Shown: positions 1-5,062, counted from the stretch's first letter. The stretch: 5,591 nucleotides of DNA from an uncultured Verrucomicrobiota bacterium (GCA_903905395.1 CAIVGD010000160.1:1-5591); one strand, 5' to 3'. Notes: generated by a model from the letters alone, not told the origin. Translations and numbers: made by a program.

Positions 1-974
1 AGAATCAGCCAGGAGGGAGGATGGAGAACAGGTTGAGGCCCGGTGGAAAGTCGGGACCAGGTGCGAAGGACGGCCTCGGCCAAAGCGCGTTTTCCCAAAG
101 GCGAATCGATTGCTGGATCCACTTCGGGGATGGTGCTGGCGATGATAACCGGTTTGCGGGAAAGCGTTTTCAAATCGTAATAGGGGTGAAGTCCGATTCT
201 GTCCTGTTCCGCCGCGAGCACCACCCCGCGGATTTCCATTTTAATGGAAGCTGGATCGGGTTGGTCCCAATCGACGGGGACTGACCCGCGGAGATCGAGC
301 GGGATGGTCTGGAGTTGGAGGCCTTGATCATCACGCAGGATGAGACGGCGTCCCTGCAATTCGGATCGGCTCAAGTCGGCTCCCAAAGCGCGCGCGTACA
401 TGACGAGGAGCCAAGAGGGAACCACCTCGTCTTCCTGCCGGAAAACCAGGGGAAGGCGACGGAGTTGGCCATCGGCCTCGGGGGTGACTTTCCAAGCGGC
501 GATGGTGGCGGCTCGGCGGAGGTTTGTGTCGGGAGCGAGAAAGTAATCTGCGGTTCTCAAGTTATGGATGGAGCCTTGGTGGGGAAGTTTGGGGAGGGGA
601 AGTTTTTCGGTTTCGGCGAGGGGGGGGAAAGCGGCGGCGGGCAGGACGGGAGGATCGAAGGATGATAAAGCGCGGGCCATTTGATTGTCCTGAACTGGCT
701 CCAGAACATCAGGTGCGTCCAATGGGAGGAGGAGGCCAACGGGGTTCGGCCGGTAGGGAGAGAGGGCGCGGAGAACGAGGGTGAGGTCTAGGCGTGGCCA
801 CGGCCATGGTTCTCCGGCGAGATCCGCAATGGTGATGAGGATCGGCAATTCGGCCGTTTTGGGCGGAGCGGAAGTGCAGGGAAGAAGGAAACGCGAGCAA
901 GGAACCAAAGCGGTGGCGACGAGCAGGCCGAGCGAGGCGGCGGCTAGCAGGGCCAGAAGGCGTGGGATAGGCAT
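1..974 (-). CDS. CHASE2-domain membrane sensor protein, partial (C-terminus beyond window)
   Basis: The frame is open from an ATG at 974-972 to the window edge, giving 324 codons with no stop. An in-frame TAG at 986-984 lies just upstream, so this ATG is the first possible standard start. Residues 6-24 form a hydrophobic helix (LLALLAAASLGLLVATALV) that should anchor the protein in the inner membrane. The rest reads like the CHASE2 extracytoplasmic sensor fold. It has a beta strand ILITIAD followed by WPWPR at 57-61, the family's characteristic motif. A strand-turn with EADGQLRRLPLV (about 180-190) matches the 'DADGvvRr.PL' segment. Near the end, KPVIIASTIPEVD plus SPLG (274-294) matches the usual 'kiVlvGat..g..D...tPlG' segment. 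CHASE2 normally sits on adenylate cyclases, kinases or phosphatases, followed by three membrane helices; here the output domain is off the window. The ligand is unknown. The gene diverges from clpS. Family assignment rests on motif recognition only. Confidence 0.72.
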   Translation of the reverse strand, partial: MPIPRLLALLAAASLGLLVATALVPCSRFLLPCTSAPPKTAELPILITIADLAGEPWPWPRLDLTLVLRALSPYRPNPVGLLLPLDAPDVLEPVQDNQMARALSSFDPPVLPAAAFPPLAETEKLPLPKLPHQGSIHNLRTADYFLAPDTNLRRAATIAAWKVTPEADGQLRRLPLVFRQEDEVVPSWLLVMYARALGADLSRSELQGRRLILRDDQGLQLQTIPLDLRGSVPVDWDQPDPASIKMEIRGVVLAAEQDRIGLHPYYDLKTLSRKPVIIASTIPEVDPAIDSPLGKRALAEAVLRTWSRLSTGPQPVLHPPSWLI

Positions 975-1046
975 GTAGGATCTCTAGCGGAGATTGAGCA
1001 AATGGCGAAGGCGAACCGGATTGAAAAATAACTTCCAAGAACTAGT
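975..1046. promoter_or_regulatory. Divergent intergenic region between the CHASE2 gene and clpS
   Basis: These 72 bp must hold the start signals for the leftward CHASE2 gene and, unless transcribed from elsewhere, for the rightward clpS pair. TTGAGC at 994-999 and TTGAAA at 1021-1026 resemble -35 hexamers, but I cannot find a well-spaced -10 partner for either. Neither gene has a strong Shine-Dalgarno sequence: upstream of clpS there is only AAGA (1037-1040). The role is inferred from the gene layout rather than from a clear promoter. Confidence 0.4.
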
Positions 1047-1361
1047 ATGAATTCTGTGCAAAGTGGAACCCTTGATGCCCCGTGCGTTCTTCCGAATCAG
1101 GAAACCGATCTATCGGAAGCTTTTGCCAAAGGATGGCAGGTGTTGGTGTGGAACGACCCCATCAATTTAATGAGCTATGTGGTGTTTGTTTTTCAAAAAG
1201 TGCTGGGTTTCGACGAACCGAAGGCGAAGAAGCACATGCTGGAGGTGCATGAACAAGGGCGAAGCGTGGTGGCCATGGAGACCCGTGAGAAGGCCGAACT
1301 TTACTGTCATCGACTTCAGGAGTTTGGCCTTAAATCCACGCTGGAGTCGGCCCCGGCGTGA
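1047..1361 (+). CDS. clpS: ATP-dependent Clp protease adaptor ClpS
   Basis: The 104-residue product is a ClpS adaptor. It binds the N-terminal domain of ClpA/ClpC and delivers proteins with destabilising N-terminal residues (N-degrons) to ClpP in the cytoplasm. Conserved landmarks are visible. VWNDP at 34-38 has Asn36 and Asp37 in the place of the E. coli Asn-Asp pair that holds the substrate alpha-amino group. Met42 sits near the gate position, followed by helix SYVVFVFQKVLGF. The segment HMLEVHEQGR carries His68, equivalent to the conserved pocket histidine. The C-terminal strand ends GLKSTLE. Pro38 replaces the second Asp of the proteobacterial NDD motif, as in actinobacterial-type ClpS. 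The first 25 residues look like the usual flexible extension. A stop (TAA) in frame at 1029-1031 makes ATG 1047 the first start. The gene overlaps its downstream neighbour by 4 bp. Confidence 0.93.
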   Translation: MNSVQSGTLDAPCVLPNQETDLSEAFAKGWQVLVWNDPINLMSYVVFVFQKVLGFDEPKAKKHMLEVHEQGRSVVAMETREKAELYCHRLQEFGLKSTLESAPA

Positions 1362-1849
1362 GGGTTCTCCAGGAAAAAACCGGAGATTGGCAGATTGATT
1401 TTGCGGCTCCTGAGGCCGCCCTTTTACGACAAGCCCTGGAAAGCACGATGGAGGCTTACAGGACGGATCCGGGGGAGTTGGATCCGATGATCGGGAACGC
1501 CTGGTATGGCCGGGCGGGTTTGCGGGAGGCTGGAATTCGCGGGGAGGATGCGCTCTCTTGGATTGAAGGTTTGCATGAAGCCCGCTTGGGCCGGGGAGAT
1601 GCGATGCAGAATTGGTTGAAAAACCTGCCCCCCGCCGGGCAAGCGGGCCGATGGGTTTTGCCGAAGGACGAGGTGGAATGTTTTTTAGCGACATGCAATG
1701 ACCATCGCCTTCGTCGGGCGGCCGAGTTCGATCTGGGAGAAGGGGATCTGGAGGTTCGAGCCATGGAAAAATCCAAAGGAGATAGAAGGATAGCCTTGGT
1801 GGAGATTCACTTCCTTGCCTGGTTGATTGAACTAATTCTTCACGACTGA
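1358..1849 (+). CDS. DUF2017-like protein translationally coupled to clpS
   Basis: A GTG start at 1358 overlaps the clpS stop as GTGA. An in-frame TAA at 1331-1333 leaves no earlier standard start, and GGAG at 1343-1346 could serve as a ribosome site. The 163-residue soluble protein is acidic and looks mainly helical, with no signal peptide or membrane segment. In Actinobacteria clpS is routinely followed by a DUF2017 gene, and the layout here matches. The sequence is also compatible: an N-terminal helix with APEAALLRQALES, a central region ending in a loop, an ECFLATCNDHRLRRA segment (about 108-122) resembling the family's 'E..aWL..lNdlRl', and a C-terminal HFLAWLIELIL helix resembling its closing 'l.WLqe.Lv'. 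The function of DUF2017 is not established. Coupling suggests a fixed ratio with ClpS, perhaps as partner or regulator (inference). The family call is moderate; the reading frame is secure. Confidence 0.7.
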   Translation: MRVLQEKTGDWQIDFAAPEAALLRQALESTMEAYRTDPGELDPMIGNAWYGRAGLREAGIRGEDALSWIEGLHEARLGRGDAMQNWLKNLPPAGQAGRWVLPKDEVECFLATCNDHRLRRAAEFDLGEGDLEVRAMEKSKGDRRIALVEIHFLAWLIELILHD

Positions 1850-1852
1850 TTC

Positions 1853-1863
1853 GGCCTCTGGCC
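1853..1863 (+). terminator. Weak hairpin after the clpS/DUF2017 pair
   Basis: GGCC-TCT-GGCC lies 3 bp beyond the DUF2017-like stop. It is followed by AAATCCCTTTT rather than a clean T-run. The stem is only four pairs with a three-base loop, so it may attenuate or end the upstream transcript weakly, or do nothing. Confidence 0.2.
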
Positions 1864-1876
1864 AAATCCCTTTTCC

Positions 1877-1904
1877 TTGGAATTCCTTGAATGAGTGCTA
1901 AATT
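1877..1904 (+). promoter_or_regulatory. Possible sigma-70-like promoter for the monooxygenase
   Basis: TTGGAA at 1877-1882 and TAAATT at 1899-1904 are separated by 16 bp. Each matches four or five of the six consensus bases. Transcription would begin about a dozen bases before the ATG at 1923, giving a very short leader. The local AT-richness (AAATTAATT, then AAAAAA) stands out from the GC-rich surroundings. Position and spacing are the only support. Confidence 0.28.
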
Positions 1905-1926
1905 AATTGCACCAAAAAAGGAATGA
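1891..1926 (+). CDS. Possible 11-codon leader ORF overlapping the monooxygenase start
   Basis: ATG at 1891 opens a reading frame for MSAKLIAPKKE. Its TGA at 1924-1926 overlaps the monooxygenase ATG (1923-1925) as ATGA, the classic geometry for translational coupling. GGAA at 1879-1882 lies eight bases upstream and could recruit ribosomes. The main gene's own AAGGA abuts its ATG with no spacer, so delivery of ribosomes by a leader ORF would make sense. Against it, the best promoter guess would start transcription after 1891, and an ORF this short arises easily by chance. Confidence 0.22.
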   Translation: MSAKLIAPKKE

Positions 1927-3197
1927 ACAACCGAGCAGATGTCATTGTGGTGGGGGCTGGACCGGCGGGATGCGCTGTGGCCCGCGCCTATGCTTTGGCC
2001 GGTCGGTCGGTGACTTTGTTGGAAGCTAATCCAGAAGGGAAAAGCCCCAAGCGTTTCGCAGGTGAGTGGTTGCACCCCGAGGGGGTTGATGCGTTGAAGC
2101 AGTTGGGATTCGGTTCGACCATTTCCATCCAGGGACGTCCCAGGGGGCGTGGCTTCGTCGTTTACCCCGGGGATGGCGAATCTCCCGTGAAACTGGATTA
2201 TGTCGAAGGGCAACTCGGATTGGCTTTCCACCACGGAGATCTCGTGGGCGAGATGCGGCAGGTGGTGGCTTCAACCGACCGGGTCACTTTCCTGCGCGGG
2301 CTAAGAGTGGAATTGGCTGACGATGAGGGCGTGGTGCTGGAAAGTGGGGAGAGGCTGGAGGCCAACATGGTGGTGGGTGCGGACGGCCGCTCCAGCATCG
2401 TCCGGAGAAGCCTGCGTGGTGCGAATAACCACAAGGCCGTATCTGCGATGACGGGAATTTTGATCGAGGGCGTGAATGCTCCCTATCCCGATTACGGCCA
2501 TGTGTTTTTGGGAAAGCCCAGTTTTCTTCTCGGTTATGAGATAGCGCCTTCCGTCGTGCGGATTTGCGTCGATGTCCCCCTGAAGTTCAAGGCTGAGATG
2601 AAGGATCCGGAATGGTTGATTGCCTCCATCCGGGATACCCTGCCTCTCGTCTGGAGACAGCCATGCGAGGAGCAGATCCGGGGCGGGCATTTACAATGGC
2701 AGTCCATTCAGTTCATCGATCGTGCGGACTATGGGAATGGGCGACGGGTTTTGATTGGCGATGCGGTGGGACACAGCCATCCGCTGACGGCGACTGGAAT
2801 CACCAACGGGCTGATTGATGCGATCGAGCTCGTGCAGACGGCCGATTTTCGTGCCTTTGTCCGAAGCCGCCGGCGAGCCTGCCGGGTGCCGGAGCTGCTT
2901 TCTCGCGCGCTCTACGATTGTTTTTCCAAGGAGGACGCTTTTTCCCATTCGTTACGCCGCGCCGTGGTCTCGCTCTGGCGTAATGACAAGGAGGAGAGGG
3001 ACCGCACGATGGGATTACTCATGGGGAAGAGCCGATCTTTCCTCACATTTGCCGGGCCTTTTTTCAAAGCACTCTTCGGAGCGTGGCAAGGTCGCGACAA
3101 GACGACGACGGTGATGGCGGGTCTGTCTTCCATTGCCAGTTGGATACGGTTGCCGATGGCCTACGCGATGGCGAGTTGGGTGCGACCGAAAACGTAG
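1923..3197 (+). CDS. FAD-dependent monooxygenase, squalene-epoxidase/UbiH-like
   Basis: This 424-residue flavoprotein should use FAD, a reductant and O2 to hydroxylate or epoxidise an organic substrate. Residues 6-34 form the FAD-binding Rossmann unit, with GAGPAG (11-16) and Glu34 at the strand end to hold the adenosine ribose. GADGRSS (152-158) is the DG motif of aromatic hydroxylases. LIGDAVGHSHPLTATGITNG (277-296) is the second FAD motif, whose HPLT.tG.t pattern is close to that of squalene epoxidases ('HPLTGGGMT'). AGEWLHPEGVDALKQLG (46-62) likewise resembles their GE-L-P-G-LK-LG segment. The basic, hydrophobic tail (about 370-420) could bind the membrane surface. ATG 1923 is the first start after an in-frame TAA at 1899-1901. 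The substrate cannot be read from sequence: squalene-like terpenoids, quinones or polyenes are all possible. No terpenoid gene lies alongside. Superfamily is secure; subfamily is moderate. Confidence 0.85.
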   Translation: MNNRADVIVVGAGPAGCAVARAYALAGRSVTLLEANPEGKSPKRFAGEWLHPEGVDALKQLGFGSTISIQGRPRGRGFVVYPGDGESPVKLDYVEGQLGLAFHHGDLVGEMRQVVASTDRVTFLRGLRVELADDEGVVLESGERLEANMVVGADGRSSIVRRSLRGANNHKAVSAMTGILIEGVNAPYPDYGHVFLGKPSFLLGYEIAPSVVRICVDVPLKFKAEMKDPEWLIASIRDTLPLVWRQPCEEQIRGGHLQWQSIQFIDRADYGNGRRVLIGDAVGHSHPLTATGITNGLIDAIELVQTADFRAFVRSRRRACRVPELLSRALYDCFSKEDAFSHSLRRAVVSLWRNDKEERDRTMGLLMGKSRSFLTFAGPFFKALFGAWQGRDKTTTVMAGLSSIASWIRLPMAYAMASWVRPKT

Positions 3198-3214
3198 ATT
3201 TGTTTGCCGGCTAC

Positions 3215-3242
3215 TTCCTGCTCAGAGTAGTGCCTGAGCAAA
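3215..3242. repeat. Left copy of a direct repeat, with internal hairpin
   Basis: A stretch beginning TTCCTGCTCAGAGT recurs in the same orientation at 4451, with an identical 11-base core (3218-3228) and roughly 70-75 percent identity over about 28 bases. This copy contains a perfect 7-bp inverted repeat, TGCTCAG (3219-3225) and CTGAGCA (3234-3240), with an 8-base loop. It lies 18 bp after the monooxygenase stop. It lacks a T-run, so it is not an obvious intrinsic terminator, although a processing or weak stop role at the 3' end is possible. It may belong to a dispersed REP-like family. Confidence 0.5.
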
Positions 3243-3292
3243 ATGCGACGAATCTGGAGGATATTAAAATAAAGAAGCGACAAGGTAATGAA

Positions 3293-4096
3293 ATGTTGTG
3301 GCTGGTTCTGCTGAGCACTTTTTTCATCGGAGCCTTGGCCGGTTGCTGTGCTGGCAAACCTACTCCAGCCACGAAAGCTAACGATACCGGCGACAAGTCC
3401 ACTGTGGTTTCAATGCCCAAGGTGGAAGCCAAAATTGGCGCCGTAGCTTTGTCAGCGTTGATCGACGAACAACTTGGTTCGGTTAGCCAGGCGCTGACCC
3501 GCTTGGCATCGCTGAGTGAGGTCCGGTCTCTCGATTGGAAGAAAATGAAATCCCTGCTTGCGGATGAACAGCGTCGCGCGATTCCATGTTTGCTCTGGTT
3601 TGCCCGGCCTGACGGTTACTACTTCACGGTGGACAAGGATTTTGTCCCGCAGAACCTGAAGGATCGCTCCTACTTCGCGGTTGTGATGTCCGGCAAACCA
3701 GTGTTCGGTGAGGTCGTTGTCAGCAAGTCAACGGGGAAACCTTCAGGAGTCATCGCAGTCCCCGTCATGAACGAAGGGCGGGTCGTTGGGATACTGGGAG
3801 CGACGATCTATCTTGATCAGATGAGCGAGCGTATTGAGAAAATTTTAAATCTGCCGCCAGGCGTATTCTACTACGCCTTGGATCCCAAGGGTGTCGTCGC
3901 TCTGCATTCAAGACGGGAACTTTTGATGGTTTCGGCGTTGGACAAGGGCAATCCCGCGCTTTCCCGAGCCATCTCCGAGATCATCGAGCGGCGTGAGGGA
4001 GTTGCCTCGTATGAGTTTGAGGGGAAACGTCGCACTGTGGCTTTCTGCACTTCGCCCGTGACCGGTTGGCGTTTTGCGCTCGGCGTGTTGCCCTGA
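3293..4096 (+). CDS. dCache-domain lipoprotein (solitary periplasmic sensor)
   Basis: The 267-residue product begins with a signal peptide (residues 1-17) ending in lipobox LAGC, with Cys18 as the lipidation site, so it should be tethered to a membrane and face the periplasm. A low-complexity linker (about 20-45) follows. From about 48 to 267 it reads as a double Cache sensor. There is a long helix (50-78), then a membrane-distal ligand subdomain with CLLWFARPDGYYFT (99-112), NLKDRSYFAVVMSGKPVFGEVV (121-142, the usual 'l.dR.yf..al.g.....' pocket segment) and GVIAVPVMNEGRVVGILGATI (152-172). A second subdomain follows (about 192-265), ending GWRFALGV, a typical Cache close. No kinase, cyclase or methyl-accepting domain is attached. 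AAGG at 3282-3285 is well spaced for ATG 3293. The n-region lacks Lys/Arg, so an in-frame GTG at 3230, adding KIKKR, is an alternative start. The ligand is unknown; small carboxylates or amino acids are common for the family. Confidence 0.78.
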   Translation: MLWLVLLSTFFIGALAGCCAGKPTPATKANDTGDKSTVVSMPKVEAKIGAVALSALIDEQLGSVSQALTRLASLSEVRSLDWKKMKSLLADEQRRAIPCLLWFARPDGYYFTVDKDFVPQNLKDRSYFAVVMSGKPVFGEVVVSKSTGKPSGVIAVPVMNEGRVVGILGATIYLDQMSERIEKILNLPPGVFYYALDPKGVVALHSRRELLMVSALDKGNPALSRAISEIIERREGVASYEFEGKRRTVAFCTSPVTGWRFALGVLP

Positions 4097-4450
4097 GTTA
4101 TCATCGTTTGGAGTTCCCTTATCAAGCCAGTAGGCGATTCGTGATAGAGATTGGGTGGAGGCGTGAGTATGCGAGGTCTTACTAATGAAAAGGGAGTAAG
4201 AGGGAGACATAGTCACGCCAAATACCATGAAGTGTGATTAAGACATCCGACTACTGCGCAAGCAAAGATCTGGCCTTCTAGTCCGTGCGCCGCAGTAGGG
4301 CTTGGCTGATGAAAGACGGGTTGCTGAGGGAGGTGACCGGCCAGAAACGCCAACCGCCTATTCGTCGCCGATGATCTCATGAAACTCATGTCGGCAAGAA
4401 ACACTCCACACCGCCGATGAAAGGCTGACGCTGTTTTTATGCCTGTGTAT
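4097..4450. other. Gene-poor stretch downstream of the dCache gene
   Basis: About 350 bp without a convincing coding region on either strand. The leftward frame running through it (4554 down to 4213) is uninterrupted but shows no recognisable protein signature once it passes the repeat. Composition is visibly less GC-rich than the flanks. I find no tRNA-like arms and no clear intrinsic terminator directly after the dCache stop. The only structured element I see is the inverted repeat at 4251-4298. It is most simply read as decayed or non-coding accessory DNA. Confidence 0.5.
4251..4298. repeat. 8-bp perfect inverted repeat with 32-base loop
   Basis: CTACTGCG (4251-4258) and CGCAGTAG (4291-4298) are perfect reverse complements enclosing 32 bases. 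No T-run follows the right arm on the plus strand, so it is not a standard terminator. It could be an RNA structure, a protein-binding site or the remains of a mobile-element end. An 8-bp match in a window of this size may also be chance. Confidence 0.3.
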
Positions 4451-4480
4451 TTTCTGCTCAGAGTCGTCTCCGAGTAAAAC
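4451..4480. repeat. Right copy of the direct repeat, abutting the RhuM-like fragment
   Basis: TTTCTGCTCAGAGT opens the copy and shares an 11-base core (4454-4464) with the left copy at 3218-3228. Downstream positions alternate match and mismatch (GT, GAG and AAAA conserved). The hairpin arms are degraded here to about five of seven pairs plus a wobble. On the minus strand the RhuM-like similarity stops within about five bases of this copy, which marks it as a recombination or insertion boundary. Confidence 0.5.
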
Positions 4481-4485
4481 TCCGC

Positions 4486-4554
4486 CTCGGTCTGATAGAG
4501 AATGATCTCGGAGGATTGTTCCGGCGGTATTTGCGGCCGTCTTTCATGTTTCAC
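4486..4554 (-). pseudogene. RhuM-family N-terminal fragment
   Basis: Starting from GTG at 4554-4552, the minus strand reads MKHERRPQIPPEQSSE and then IILYQTE (4506-4486). IILYQTE followed by a DG-type turn is the hallmark opening of RhuM proteins, which are often encoded beside type I restriction-modification genes. The expected continuation (a winged-helix-like region and the conserved RhuM core) is missing. After Glu23 the frame enters the repeat copy and then unrelated sequence down to 4213. The start overlaps the stop of the upstream open segment as GTGA, which may preserve an old operon arrangement. Only seven diagnostic residues support the family call, so it is tentative; a chance match is possible. 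Confidence 0.4.
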
Positions 4555-4835
4555 TTACCTTGTGTCGGAGTTTCTGGAGGCTTGCCCTGTTGTTCGACGG
4601 TAATGATTACCTGATCTTCGACACCCGTCTTCTTGTAGGTGGCCAGATAGTCGCTGCCCAGTTCCCCCTTGAGGCTATCCAACAGCGAGTCCATCTCACG
4701 AAGACCGTCTTGACCAGTTATCTCTGGTTTAGCGATCTTGCGTAATGTCCGCTCGGACAGAGTGCCGTAGTATTGGATGTTTTCGATGAGCAACTCGAGG
4801 AACTGCCGGCGGGGTTCCGGGGCAGTGGCGAGAAA
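4551..4835 (-). pseudogene. Unassigned open segment downstream of the YhcG remnant
   Basis: The minus strand is open from just after the TAA at 4838-4836 down to TGA at 4553-4551, about 94 codons. It begins FLATAPEPRRQFLELLIENIQYYG and ends in a Lys/Thr/Pro-rich tail (KPPETPTQGK). Residue usage looks protein-like, with amphipathic helices (GLREMDSLLDSLKGELGSDYLATYKK) and a final strand QVIITVEQ. There is no ATG. The nearest alternative start is TTG at 4793, which would give an 80-residue protein. I do not recognise the family. It shares its frame with the DUF1016 remnant upstream, separated only by one stop codon, so it may be the C-terminal remainder of the same gene or of a different gene joined by deletion. 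A small functional protein from TTG 4793 is not excluded. Confidence 0.4.
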
Positions 4836-4838
4836 TTA

Positions 4839-4949
4839 CCTGAAATTCTTGAGGTTCGGCACCGAAAATCCCTGCCCATACCGTTCCGCCAGTTGCTTTG
4901 AAAGGGTCTCCACGACTTTTTCGCCGTATTCATTCCTTTTCTCCAATCG
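4839..4949 (-). pseudogene. YhcG/DUF1016 nuclease N-terminal fragment
   Basis: Between stops at 4952-4950 (TAG) and 4838-4836 (TAA), the minus strand reads RLEKRNEYGEKVVETLSK followed by QLAERYGQGFSVPNLKNFR. This is the characteristic N-terminal segment of the DUF1016 (YhcG) family: 'yGekvie.LS..L...yG.GFS..nL...R.Fy'. That domain precedes a PD-(D/E)XK nuclease domain in complete proteins of well over 300 residues. The expected preceding helix (with the 'W.iGr.I' pattern) and the nuclease half are absent, so the gene is clearly broken. YhcG-type genes are frequent near hsdM/hsdS/hsdR and rhuM, which fits the RhuM-like fragment further left. The remnant lies about 110 bp beyond the stop of the DUF4143 ATPase gene, on the same strand. 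Confidence 0.65.
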
Positions 4950-5062
4950 CTATGAAAGATCGGGATCTTCGGTCATCACGCTTTTTCGGGGTTTCTTCTG
5001 GGTGGCTACAGCCTCGTTTTGCTTCGACTCTGGCAGCGGCTCATCACCCCATGTTGGAAGTT

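Noticed and set aside
21..784. Several rightward open frames of 60-116 codons
   Set aside because: They are Gly/Arg-rich and overlap one another, and all are antisense to the continuous CHASE2-type frame, which has coherent domain motifs.
709..1038. A 109-codon leftward frame starting at 1038
   Set aside because: It is out of frame with the CHASE2-type gene, is dominated by Pro/Arg/Ser and would extend into the divergent spacer. The frame from 974 has the membrane helix and WPWPR.
1167..2234. A 355-codon leftward open frame antisense to clpS, the DUF2017-like gene and the monooxygenase
   Set aside because: It is rich in Pro, Ser and Arg with no recognisable motif, and it crosses three genes with clear protein families on the other strand. 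It is a by-product of their GC-rich codon use.
3083..3292. An extended N-terminus for the dCache lipoprotein beginning at ATG 3083
   Set aside because: It would overlap the end of the monooxygenase by more than 100 bp and place the lipoprotein signal peptide 70 residues inside the protein. ATG 3293 has a spaced AAGG and puts the signal at the N-terminus.
3215..4480. The two direct repeats as a target-site duplication
   Set aside because: They differ at about a quarter of positions and are longer than usual duplications. No transposase or terminal inverted repeat lies between them.
4097..4550. A tRNA, CRISPR array or integron attC site in the gene-poor stretch
   Set aside because: There is no T-arm-like sequence, no repeat-spacer periodicity, and no GTTRRRY/RYYYAAC core pair around the inverted repeat.
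4718..4933. A 71-codon leftward frame from ATG 4933 with an apparent ribosome site (GGAG/AAGG)
   Set aside because: Its translation is Ser/Arg/Asn-rich without motifs, whereas the neighbouring frame over the same bases reads a recognisable DUF1016 segment.
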